The notes under the pieces: model-generated
The model's input: the letters and a program-made list of their open reading frames with translations, nothing else
The model's database searches: none
What the model was told of the DNA's origin: nothing
Origin: Crocinitomicaceae bacterium
Lineage (GTDB): Bacteria; Bacteroidota; Bacteroidia; Flavobacteriales_D; Crocinitomicaceae
NCBI GenBank assembly: GCA_029247685.1
Contig: JAQWKT010000035.1
Span: 19,470 to 83,469, forward strand
Direction of reading: 5' to 3'
DNA length: 64,000 nucleotides
Shown: positions 17,606 through 25,677 of the stretch, piece by piece
How the letters are laid out: each line of letters starts with the position of its first letter
Position numbering within the stretch: the stretch's first letter is position 1
Made by a program: the position numbers and the translations under genes

Positions 17606-18475
17606 ATGAACGTTATTGAATCCTTCAACTTGTCTAAAAATTATGGCAAAGAAGTTGGCATAAAAAACATTAATCTTGAAATTAAAAAAGGGGAAGTATA
17701 TGGATTTATTGGTCCAAATGGTGCTGGAAAATCAACCTTTATTCGAACGCTTTTAGGGTTTTTAATCCCATCAAGTGGCTCTGCAAAAATTTTTGGAAAA
17801 GATATTGATCAAAACAGCCATATCATCCGGCAAAAAATAGGTTATCTACCCTCCGAGGTTCATTATTATGATGGAATGACTTCAAGAGAACTGCTAGAGT
17901 ATCATGCTCGTTTTTATGATAAACCCGATATTGAATCCATAAATGACTTAGCAAACTTGTTTGAATTAGAGTTGGATCGAAAAATTGAAGACCTCTCTTT
18001 TGGAAATAAAAAAAAATGCGCCATTCTTCAGTCGCTTATTCATCAACCGGAACTTTTAATTCTGGACGAACCAACTTCTGGTCTAGATCCTTTAATGCAA
18101 AATCGGTTTTTTGAGCTCCTAGAAAAGGAAAACAAAAAAGGAACAACCATTTTTTTTAGCTCTCACATTTTAACCGAGGTGCAACGAATGTGCAATCGTG
18201 CTGCAATTATAAGAAAAGGACAAATTAATGCCATTGAAAACATCCAGGATTTGCTAGAAAAACAAATGAAAAAAGCACGTTTTATTTTCAAAGAAAAAAC
18301 AAATGTTAAATTCATTGATGGCATACAAAATCCAAACTGGAGCAATAACAAATTGACTTTTGACTATGTTGGCCCAATTAATCATTTAATTAAATGGATG
18401 AATCAACTAGACCTTGTAGATGCAGTTCTAGAAGAGCCAGATCTTGAAACAATTTTCATGAACTACTATCAATAA
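17606..18475 (+). CDS. ABC transporter ATP-binding protein
   Basis: A 289-residue ATPase of the ABC-2 exporter type. Walker A is GPNGAGKST near residue 37. The signature region is DLSFGNKKKCAILQSL, a degenerate LSGGQ. Walker B is LLILDEPTSGLDPLMQNR, followed by the H-loop FFSSHILTEVQRMC. The C-terminal 70 residues form the accessory domain common in drug- or peptide-exporting ABC-2 systems. The permease gene starts four bases after its stop, so the two form one transporter. The substrate is not evident. Upstream at about 17580 there is a near-match (TAACTTTA) to the -7 consensus, but not a full one. Confidence 0.93.
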   Translation: MNVIESFNLSKNYGKEVGIKNINLEIKKGEVYGFIGPNGAGKSTFIRTLLGFLIPSSGSAKIFGKDIDQNSHIIRQKIGYLPSEVHYYDGMTSRELLEYHARFYDKPDIESINDLANLFELELDRKIEDLSFGNKKKCAILQSLIHQPELLILDEPTSGLDPLMQNRFFELLEKENKKGTTIFFSSHILTEVQRMCNRAAIIRKGQINAIENIQDLLEKQMKKARFIFKEKTNVKFIDGIQNPNWSNNKLTFDYVGPINHLIKWMNQLDLVDAVLEEPDLETIFMNYYQ

Positions 18476-18479
18476 TAGG

Positions 18480-19262
18480 ATGAATAGAAACTTATACAAC
18501 AAAGAGCTTAAACGAAACCGAAAAAACTTATTCATCTGGTCTGGTATTGCGGTTGCTTTTACGTTTATGATTACTTCCTTATACCCTACTTTTCAAAATG
18601 CAGGTCAAGCCATGATGGATACCATGCCTAAAGAAATGACAAAAGCATTTGGAATGGATATGGCAGAATGGAAACATATTATGGGATATTATAAAACTTA
18701 TTATGGCTTTCATATTATTCTAATCATGTCTATTTATGCTTGTTCATGTGGAGCAAACATCATCTCCAAAGAAGAGCGTGAAAAAACTTCTGAGTTTTTG
18801 TTTAGTAAACCCATTTCTAGAAAAACCATTTTTATAAGCAAAACATTCTCTTTGTTGACACTCATTTTTTTAATTTTTGCATTTCAAACAAGCGCATCTT
18901 TACTTGGTGTATTCTTTTTTGACAATGGAACAATTGATTGGATTACCTTTTTTTACATGCATTTTAATGGGCTTGTGCTCATTTCATTTTTTGGAACTCT
19001 TGGCTTATTAATTTCTCTTCTTACTAAACCAAAAAAGAATTTTATGGGAATTGTGGTAGGGATTATATTTACTTGTTATTTCTTACATGCCATTTCAAAA
19101 TCGCTAGAAGATGTAGAATGGATTGGGCTATTCTCCCCCTTTCACTACCTTAATTTTGATGAAAAGACCAACTTTATTTCTGTTGCAATTTTCTTTGTTA
19201 TAATTACCCTATTTATAATCTCTTCTTTTAAATTGTTAAAGCAAAAAAACATTAACGCCTAG
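18480..19262 (+). CDS. ABC-2 type transporter permease
   Basis: A 260-residue integral membrane protein with about six hydrophobic helices, the partner of the ATPase just upstream. A first helix (LFIWSGIAVAFTFMITSLY) is followed by an extracytoplasmic loop. Next is ANIISKEEREKTSEFLFSKPISRKTIFISK, the ABC-2 coupling region where ISKEERE.KT.EFL is typical of this family. Four further helices reach to the end. The combination resembles ABC-2 exporters associated with antibiotic resistance or lantibiotic immunity, but no substrate can be named. The 141 bases after it contain no gene and no clear hairpin. Confidence 0.88.
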   Translation: MNRNLYNKELKRNRKNLFIWSGIAVAFTFMITSLYPTFQNAGQAMMDTMPKEMTKAFGMDMAEWKHIMGYYKTYYGFHIILIMSIYACSCGANIISKEEREKTSEFLFSKPISRKTIFISKTFSLLTLIFLIFAFQTSASLLGVFFFDNGTIDWITFFYMHFNGLVLISFFGTLGLLISLLTKPKKNFMGIVVGIIFTCYFLHAISKSLEDVEWIGLFSPFHYLNFDEKTNFISVAIFFVIITLFIISSFKLLKQKNINA

Positions 19263-19403
19263 TTAAAAAAAAATCTCCTAATTAAGTTATTCATTAACAA
19301 CTAGTTATTTGTAATAAAGAGATATTTTAACAAAAATTTGTTAAGTTGGATTTTTATTTAGATTTTTGGGCTCACAAAAATTTTAATAACCAAAATTATA
19401 ACC

Positions 19404-21317
19404 ATGAAAAAAACTTTATTATCTATTTTTTCAGTTGCTTTAGGATTATCTCTTAACGCACAAACTTATTTCTCTGAAGATTTCTCTGGAGGACTAGGAC
19501 AATTTACATCTACTGACGCAGATGCCGATGGCTTCGAGTGGGAAACCGTTGACTATGCAGCTGGTGATGGACAAGGAAACGTTGCGACATCTGCATCATG
19601 GGATGGCAATACAGGACCTTTAACGCCTGACAACTGGCTAATTTCTTCAGCAATTGATTTGAGCAATGCTACTGGAACAGTAATGTTAGAATGGGTCGTT
19701 ATGGCGCAAGATCAAGCATGGGCAGATGAGAATTACTCCGTTTATGTTGCATCTTCAAACAGTCCAACTGCTTTGGGTGCATCAGCAACAACTTTCACAG
19801 AAGTAATTGGAACCTCTTCTGGCTATATGGCTAGATCTTTAGACGTTTCTTCATTTGCTGGACAAACTGTTTATGTGGCATTTCGTCATCACAACTGTAC
19901 GGATTGGTTCAGAATGAACTTAGATGATATTTCAGTTAGAACAATTCAAGCAAACGATGTTGAAATGACTTCTATTTCTACTCCTACAGTTTCAGCTACT
20001 GGAACAAATGTTACTATAGCTGGTACGGTTACAAACAAAGGAGCAAACACCATTACTTCTTTAGATGTAACTTGGGATGATGGAAGTGGATCGCAATCAG
20101 AAACTTTCGCAGTAAACATACCTACAAACGGAACTTATAACTTTTCACACGGTACTCAACTAAGCGTTGCTTCAGCTATTGCATACAACTTAAACGTATG
20201 TGCTGAAATAACTGGCGTAGTTGATGGAGATGCTTCTAACAACTGTGTTTCTCATACGGTATCAGGTCAAGGATTTGTTCCAACAAAGCACGTCGTTATT
20301 GAAGAAGGTACAGGAACTTGGTGTGGATGGTGCCCAAGAGGTGCTGTAGCTATGGAAACGCTTAACAGCGATGCCTCAAGACCTAACTTTATTGGAATTG
20401 CTGTTCACAATGGAGACCCAATGACAGTTAGTGCTTACGATAATGGAGCTAATTTTAGTGGATTTCCAGGAATGAATGTCAACCGAAAACATCTCGGAGA
20501 AAGTGTTTCTACAACTGCTATGCAAGATTTTTATGACCAAGAATCTACGACGCCAACAAGTGCAGATGTTTCTGTTACTGCTAGTTGTGATGCAAACGGT
20601 AACATTACTTGTGAAGTAACTGCTACATTTGCTGCAACGGTTACCACTGAACATAGACTTGCTGCTGTTTTAGTAGAAAACCTTGTTACAGGTGGTTCTG
20701 GGTATGAGCAATCTAACTACTATAGTAACCAATCTCAAAACATTGCTTTAACAAGCCCTAACAACGGTGGAATGCCTAATTTTGACTGGCAAGCTGCAGC
20801 TAACCCTGTTCCTTCGGCAACAATGGTTTATGACCATGTTGGTAGAGAGCTTCTAGGTGGATATGATGGCCAAGCAAACTCCATTACTACTCCAGCTAAT
20901 GCAAATAGCTCACAATCGGCTACATTTAATACGAGTGTGCCAAGTGCATCTAATGCATGGAACCTGCACGTGGTTGGTTTATTAATTAATTCTTCTACTG
21001 GAGAAATCGTTAATGCTAATGAAACTGGTCTTCAATTGCTTGGATTACCAGAAAACAACACCATTAACTCCTTTAATGTTTACCCTAATCCAACAAGTGA
21101 TTTTGCAGTAATTAATTTTGAATTAAACCAAACTGCTGATGTAGAGATTTCGATAACTGACATGACAGGTAAAGTGGTTTACTCTTCAGCGATTAGTAAT
21201 GTGTCAGGTGTTAAATCTATTAACATTAGTGCTGACAACATGAATAATGGAATTTATTTTGTAAACCTTAAATCCAATGGTAGCAAAATGAGTCAAAAAC
21301 TTACTATCAATAAATAA
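19404..21317 (+). CDS. Secreted Omp28-like protein with a choice-of-anchor J domain and type A sorting domain (copy 1)
   Basis: A 637-residue exported protein. Residues 1-19 are a signal peptide (ending SLNAQ). About 20-185 looks like a cleaved-adhesin/choice-of-anchor J beta-sandwich (SEDFSGGLGQF, DNWLISSAIDLS, FRMNLDDISVR). About 190-290 is a CARDB-like beta domain (IAGTVTNKGANTITSLDVTW). About 295-550 is an Omp28-type region with a thioredoxin-like active site, TWCGWCPRGAVAMETL, with Cys at 307 and 310. The last 80 residues are a type A type IX sorting domain (FNVYPNPTSDFAVINFEL to KLTINK). It should be secreted by the PorU-dependent system and may be surface-bound. A second gene with the same C-terminal two-thirds follows. 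The biological role of Omp28-like proteins is not known to me; a disulfide-related function is only inferred from the CGWC motif. Confidence 0.88.
   Translation: MKKTLLSIFSVALGLSLNAQTYFSEDFSGGLGQFTSTDADADGFEWETVDYAAGDGQGNVATSASWDGNTGPLTPDNWLISSAIDLSNATGTVMLEWVVMAQDQAWADENYSVYVASSNSPTALGASATTFTEVIGTSSGYMARSLDVSSFAGQTVYVAFRHHNCTDWFRMNLDDISVRTIQANDVEMTSISTPTVSATGTNVTIAGTVTNKGANTITSLDVTWDDGSGSQSETFAVNIPTNGTYNFSHGTQLSVASAIAYNLNVCAEITGVVDGDASNNCVSHTVSGQGFVPTKHVVIEEGTGTWCGWCPRGAVAMETLNSDASRPNFIGIAVHNGDPMTVSAYDNGANFSGFPGMNVNRKHLGESVSTTAMQDFYDQESTTPTSADVSVTASCDANGNITCEVTATFAATVTTEHRLAAVLVENLVTGGSGYEQSNYYSNQSQNIALTSPNNGGMPNFDWQAAANPVPSATMVYDHVGRELLGGYDGQANSITTPANANSSQSATFNTSVPSASNAWNLHVVGLLINSSTGEIVNANETGLQLLGLPENNTINSFNVYPNPTSDFAVINFELNQTADVEISITDMTGKVVYSSAISNVSGVKSINISADNMNNGIYFVNLKSNGSKMSQKLTINK
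20319..20374 (+). repeat. 56-base block identical to 22509-22564
   Basis: These 56 bases, covering the CGWC active-site region of the first Omp28-like gene, are identical at every position, including third codon positions, to 22509-22564 in the second copy. The flanking sequence diverges at many third positions. Confidence 0.9.
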
Positions 21318-21339
21318 GTAAATATTGTTTTTTAAATAT

Positions 21340-21367
21340 AAAAGCCGGGGCATCCCGGCTTTTATTA
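21340..21367 (+). terminator. Terminator after Omp28-like gene 1
   Basis: AAAAGCCGGG at 21340-21349 pairs with CCCGGCTTTT at 21354-21363 across a GCAT loop, and T-rich sequence follows. It separates the two Omp28-like genes, so the second must have its own promoter. Confidence 0.9.
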
Positions 21368-21443
21368 TTTTATAAATATTATGATTTTAGCTTTAATTAG
21401 CTTAATTTTATTATTCAATTTAATTTTTAAATATAAATATATT

Positions 21444-23507
21444 ATGAGAAAACTTTACTTATTAGTCGTTGCCTTTGCTTTTTGTATTGCACAAGTAAAT
21501 GCACAATATTATTACATCCCTAGTACAACTACTCCTGGAAATCCTGGAGGAATTAATAGTATTGGAGGTGAATATCCTGCTGGATCAGGATTAGACGCTA
21601 GCTGGACTTCCATTTTATCTGCAAACAATGCAACACCTGCTTGGACTCCATCACAAACAATTCCTTTTAGTTTTGACTTTAATGGCACAGCTGTAACGGA
21701 CTATAAAGTTTCTTCCTCTGGAGTTTTAACTTTTACTACTTCTGCTACTACCGCTCCATCATACACCAATGCAGCTATTCCTGATGCAAGTATTCCTGAC
21801 AACTCAATTATGATTTGGGGAATCTCTGGAACAGGGGCAAATGATGAAATAGTTACGCAAACTTTCGGAACAGCAGGGGCTAGACAACATTGGATTTTCT
21901 TCCCATCATATACTGCTGGAGGTTCATGGAGTTATTGGTCTATCGTTTTAGAAGAAACAACAAACTATATTTACATCGTTGATCAAAGACATGGTGGTTC
22001 GCCAACAGTTACTGCAGGAGTTCAAATAAGCGGCACTGAAGCGTATTCTGTTTCAGGTTCGCCAAGTCTTGCTAATCTTGCTGGCACAGCTCCAGATGAT
22101 ACAGATAACTATTACTACGAATTTCGTCAAGGAACATTACCAGGAGACAACATTGCTCTATCTTCAATCTCTACTCCTACTATAGGAACTATTGGAGCAA
22201 ATGTTTCTATTGCAGGAACCGTTACAAACCTTGGTGGAAACACAGTTACTTCAATTGACGTTACGTGGGACGATGGTTCTGGTGCAAATTCAGAAACAAT
22301 TGGTGGATTAAATATTCCAACTTATGGAACTTATAATTTCACGCATGGTACAGCGCTAACGGTTGGATCTACTCACAACATGAACATATGTGCACAAATA
22401 ACTGGTGTTCAAGATGTTGACACAAGTGATAACTGCACCACTCATACCGTTTCAGGTTTGGCATTTACGCCAACAAGACACGTTGTCATTGAAGAAGGAA
22501 CAGGTACATGGTGTGGATGGTGCCCAAGAGGTGCTGTAGCTATGGAAACGCTTAACAGCGATGCATCAAGACCTAACTTTATTGGTATTGCCGTTCATAA
22601 TGGAGATCCAATGACAGTTACTGCATATGACAATGGTGCAAACTTTAGCGGTTTCCCTGGAATGAATGTAAACCGAAAATATCTTGGAGAAAGTGTTTCC
22701 ACTACAGCAATGGAAGGCTTTTATGACCAAGCATCTGCGGAACCAACAAATTGCGATGTTGCAGTTACTGCAACATACGATGCTGGTGGATCTATAAACG
22801 CTGTTGTTACGGCAACCTTTGCTGCTGAAGTTACCACAGAACACAGACTTGCTGCAGTTTTAGTAGAAAATGTAGTAACAGGAACAGGCTCTGGTTATGA
22901 TCAATCAAATTATTATAGCTTTCAATCTCAAGACCTTGCTTTAGTAAGCCCAAATAGTGGTTCTATGCCAAACTTTGATTGGCAAGGAGCAACAAACCCA
23001 GTTTCAGCGGCTGAAATGACCTATGACCATGTTGGTCGAGAACTTTATGGTGGATATGATGGACAATCTAGTTCCATTACTTTACCTGCTACTGCAAACA
23101 GTTCTCAGTCTTACACATTTAGTGGTACCGTTGGATCTTATAATCCTGCTAATTGTCATGTGGTTGGTTTAATTATTAATTCTTCTACTGGAGAAATAAT
23201 GAATGCTAATGAAGCAAGTATGGCATTAGTAGGCCTACAAGAAAACAGCTTGGTTAAGCTATTTAATGTTTTCCCAAATCCTACTAAAGAACTAGCGGTT
23301 ATTAACTTTAACCTAGATAAAACATGTGATGTTATTGTTGAAATAACCGACATGACAGGAAAAGTGATTTTTAGCAGAAACCTAGACAACGCTTCAGGTT
23401 TTCAAAATGTCAACATTAATGTTGAAAACATGAATAACGGAATTTATTTTGTTAATCTTAAAACAGATGCTAACATTCTAAGTAAAAAGCTTACAGTTAA
23501 CAAATAA
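21444..23507 (+). CDS. Secreted Omp28-like protein with type A sorting domain (copy 2, different N-terminal domain)
   Basis: A 687-residue paralogue of the previous gene. The ATG at 21444 is chosen because it begins a good signal peptide (MRKLYLLVVAFAFCIAQVNAQ); an earlier in-frame ATG at 21381 would add 21 hydrophobic residues. The N-terminal ~210 residues are beta-rich and unlike copy 1 (FSFDFNGTAVTDYKVSSSGV, then YYYEFRQG); I do not recognise a named domain. From about residue 240 it parallels copy 1: a CARDB-like domain, the Omp28 region with TWCGWCPRG (Cys 357 and 360), and a type A sorting domain (FNVFPNPTKELAVINFNLDK to KLTVNK). The pair thus keeps the same secretion and thioredoxin-like chassis but swaps the exposed N-terminal domain. 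Confidence 0.86.
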   Translation: MRKLYLLVVAFAFCIAQVNAQYYYIPSTTTPGNPGGINSIGGEYPAGSGLDASWTSILSANNATPAWTPSQTIPFSFDFNGTAVTDYKVSSSGVLTFTTSATTAPSYTNAAIPDASIPDNSIMIWGISGTGANDEIVTQTFGTAGARQHWIFFPSYTAGGSWSYWSIVLEETTNYIYIVDQRHGGSPTVTAGVQISGTEAYSVSGSPSLANLAGTAPDDTDNYYYEFRQGTLPGDNIALSSISTPTIGTIGANVSIAGTVTNLGGNTVTSIDVTWDDGSGANSETIGGLNIPTYGTYNFTHGTALTVGSTHNMNICAQITGVQDVDTSDNCTTHTVSGLAFTPTRHVVIEEGTGTWCGWCPRGAVAMETLNSDASRPNFIGIAVHNGDPMTVTAYDNGANFSGFPGMNVNRKYLGESVSTTAMEGFYDQASAEPTNCDVAVTATYDAGGSINAVVTATFAAEVTTEHRLAAVLVENVVTGTGSGYDQSNYYSFQSQDLALVSPNSGSMPNFDWQGATNPVSAAEMTYDHVGRELYGGYDGQSSSITLPATANSSQSYTFSGTVGSYNPANCHVVGLIINSSTGEIMNANEASMALVGLQENSLVKLFNVFPNPTKELAVINFNLDKTCDVIVEITDMTGKVIFSRNLDNASGFQNVNINVENMNNGIYFVNLKTDANILSKKLTVNK
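22509..22564 (+). repeat. 56-base block identical to 20319-20374
   Basis: Second copy of the identical block around the CGWC motif, 2,190 bases from the first. Perfect identity in a coding region whose flanks have diverged points to gene conversion or strong local constraint. Confidence 0.9.
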
Positions 23508-23528
23508 TTTTTTTCCCCTTAATAAAAG

Positions 23529-23557
23529 AGCCAGGCAAGTGTCTGGCTTTTTTTTTT
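23529..23557 (+). terminator. Terminator after Omp28-like gene 2
   Basis: AGCCAG at 23529-23534 pairs with CTGGCT at 23543-23548 over an eight-base loop and is followed by a run of T to 23557. Confidence 0.85.
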
Positions 23558-23608
23558 AAGTTTTATTATTTATATCCTTTTTTTTTAGACTTTTGCAAAA
23601 AAAAATTT

Positions 23609-24811
23609 ATGCAAAAACATAAACCAGCAGATAAAATACAAGACATTCAATTCTTTGGGGAATATGGTGGAATTAATCCATCAATAACTGACTCTTCTAC
23701 CTTTACATACCTAGAAGGAAAAACAATGGAGGAAGTGTTTGGGGGAGAAAGGGAAGGGTGTTATTTATATTCCAGACATACAAATCCAAGCACCTCTTAT
23801 CTAGCAGAGGCAATCGCAAGCATGGAAAACACGGAAGCTGCTCAAGTAACGGCTTCTGGAATGGGTGCGATTAGTTCTGTTTTATTACAACTATGTAAAA
23901 CTGGCGATCACATAATTAGTAGCAGAACAATATATGGTGGCACCTATGCTTTAATGAAAAACTTTTTACCAAAGTTTGGTGTAAAAACTACATTTATAAA
24001 CACTAAAGATTATTCACAAATAGAAAAATCGATTAACAAAAACACCAAAGTTATCTATTTAGAATCCATGAGTAATCCACTTCTTGAGGTGGGTGATTTA
24101 AAAAAAATATCAATAATCGCAAAAAAAAACAATCTTAAACTTGTCGTTGATAACACGTTTACACCGCTAATCTTCACTCCTAAAGATCTAGGTGCGGATG
24201 TGGTTATTCACTCGCTAACTAAATTTATAAATGGTGCAAGTGATGCTGTTGGAGGAGTAATTTGTTCCAACAAAGAATTTATACACGAATTAATTGACGT
24301 AAACCATGGAGCTGCTATGCTATTAGGGCCAACAATGGACGCAGTTAAAGCAAATAGCATTTTAAAAAATATGAGAACACTTCATGTTCGAATAAAACAG
24401 CATAGCAAAAACGCAAAATTTTTAGCTCATAAATTTATCGAACTAGGAGTTAAAACGTTTTATCCAGGAATAAAAGATCATCCATCATATAAAATCATGC
24501 AAATGCAAAAAAACGAGGAATTTGGATGTGGCGGAATGTTAATGATTGATGTAGGAAACATGAAAAATGCCTACGATTTAATGGAAGAAATGCAACATGA
24601 AAAAATTGGATATTTAGCAGTAAGTCTAGGGTTTTATAAAACATTATTTAGCGCACCTGGAGCAAGTACTTCATCGGAGATACCAGAAGAAGAGCAAAAA
24701 GAAATGGGGCTTTCCCAAGGGTTTATTCGACTATCGGTTGGTTTAGACAATGACATCGAAAGAACATTTGAAAAAATTAAAAGCTGTATGATTAAAAGAG
24801 ATCTAATTTAA
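23609..24811 (+). CDS. PLP-dependent Cys/Met metabolism enzyme (methionine gamma-lyase/cystathionine gamma-synthase family)
   Basis: A 400-residue fold-type I PLP enzyme of the trans-sulfuration family. The N-terminal part has YSRHTNPSTSYLAEAIASME and VTASGMGAISSVLLQL. The cofactor lysine is Lys205 in IHSLTKFINGASDAVGG, preceded by VVDNTFTPLIFTP. The family makes or breaks C-S bonds in methionine, cysteine, cystathionine or homocysteine derivatives. In well-known methionine gamma-lyases a Cys occupies the position that here is Gly in IYGGTYA, so lyase activity on methionine is not assured; cystathionine enzymes have Gly. The exact reaction is therefore left open. A TraB/GumN gene follows two bases after its stop, probably co-transcribed. 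Confidence 0.9.
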   Translation: MQKHKPADKIQDIQFFGEYGGINPSITDSSTFTYLEGKTMEEVFGGEREGCYLYSRHTNPSTSYLAEAIASMENTEAAQVTASGMGAISSVLLQLCKTGDHIISSRTIYGGTYALMKNFLPKFGVKTTFINTKDYSQIEKSINKNTKVIYLESMSNPLLEVGDLKKISIIAKKNNLKLVVDNTFTPLIFTPKDLGADVVIHSLTKFINGASDAVGGVICSNKEFIHELIDVNHGAAMLLGPTMDAVKANSILKNMRTLHVRIKQHSKNAKFLAHKFIELGVKTFYPGIKDHPSYKIMQMQKNEEFGCGGMLMIDVGNMKNAYDLMEEMQHEKIGYLAVSLGFYKTLFSAPGASTSSEIPEEEQKEMGLSQGFIRLSVGLDNDIERTFEKIKSCMIKRDLI

Positions 24812-24813
24812 TC

Positions 24814-25674
24814 ATGATAAAAGTTTCTTTTCTTTCCATATTAATACATGTTTCGCTATGTTGTATATCACAAGAAAATTCGAACTCTTTACTATGGAAA
24901 ATTACTGGTTCTGAAAAAAACAAAATCTCTTATTTATATGGAACCATACACATGGTAAAAAAAGAAGATTTTGTCATTAAAGAAAAAGTGAAAAAAGCAT
25001 TTAATAAATGTGAGGTTTTGGCCTTAGAGGTTAACTTAAAAATGAGTTTAAAAACCAAAATGAATCTTGCAATGCAAACCCTTCTTCCAAAAGGCAAAAG
25101 CGTTAAAGATTTTATCTCAAAAGAAGATTTTCAACTTTTGAGCTCTTATGCTAAAGACTCTATTAATCTTTCCGATAAAAAATTTAAGAACTACCTAAAA
25201 TTAAAGCCCTTTTTTCTTTCTTCTATTTTAATAAAAGAATCGCTAGGGAAAATAAAATCATATGATGAAGAATTTTACAAAATGAGTTCCAAAAAAAAGA
25301 TGAGGCATATTGGTTTAGAGAAAATTGAAGACCAATTAAGAATGGTTAATCAGATTTCGTTTAAAGAACAAGGCGAAATGATGATGCATGGAATAACTAA
25401 TAATGAAAATTCATTTGAAAAACTTGTTCAGGCATACCTTGATGAAGATTTAAATTTGTTAAGTAAATTAATTTCAAATGACAGTCAAAATTTGAAAGAA
25501 TTTGAATACAACTTTCTTGTTAAAAGAAATCAAAAATGGATACCTATTATTGAAAAAACAATCCAAAAGCACAACTCCTTTATCGCGGTTGGGGCAGGAC
25601 ATTTATTTGGAGAAAACGGCGTTATTTCTCTTTTAAAGAAAAATGGATATGAAGTTGCACCTGTTTTTAATTAA
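24814..25674 (+). CDS. TraB/GumN family protein, exported
   Basis: A 286-residue protein of the TraB/PrgY/GumN family. The N-terminal stretch (MIKVSFLSILIHVSLCCISQ) is a signal peptide; the Cys pair makes a lipoprotein possible but the lipobox is not standard. The family start is LLWKITGSEKNKISYLYGTIHM, with the conserved GTIH motif near residues 44-47. LALEVNL follows, and GAGHLFGENGVISLLKKNGY closes the protein with the conserved GxxH-type motif. These features resemble the Tiki/TraB metalloprotease-like fold. The biological role in Bacteroidota is not established. It ends three bases from the convergent surface-protein gene. Confidence 0.85.
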   Translation: MIKVSFLSILIHVSLCCISQENSNSLLWKITGSEKNKISYLYGTIHMVKKEDFVIKEKVKKAFNKCEVLALEVNLKMSLKTKMNLAMQTLLPKGKSVKDFISKEDFQLLSSYAKDSINLSDKKFKNYLKLKPFFLSSILIKESLGKIKSYDEEFYKMSSKKKMRHIGLEKIEDQLRMVNQISFKEQGEMMMHGITNNENSFEKLVQAYLDEDLNLLSKLISNDSQNLKEFEYNFLVKRNQKWIPIIEKTIQKHNSFIAVGAGHLFGENGVISLLKKNGYEVAPVFN

Positions 25675-25677
25675 TTT

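Noticed and set aside
20376..20654. Antisense 92-codon open frame in the first Omp28-like gene, with a similar one at 22566-22844 in the second
   Set aside because: The two resemble each other only because the coding strand is conserved between the paralogues; there is no promoter, no domain and poor composition.
23558..23608. Possible riboswitch before the PLP-dependent Cys/Met enzyme
   Set aside because: Only about 50 bases separate the preceding terminator from the ATG, too few for a SAM-type riboswitch, and no conserved core was seen.
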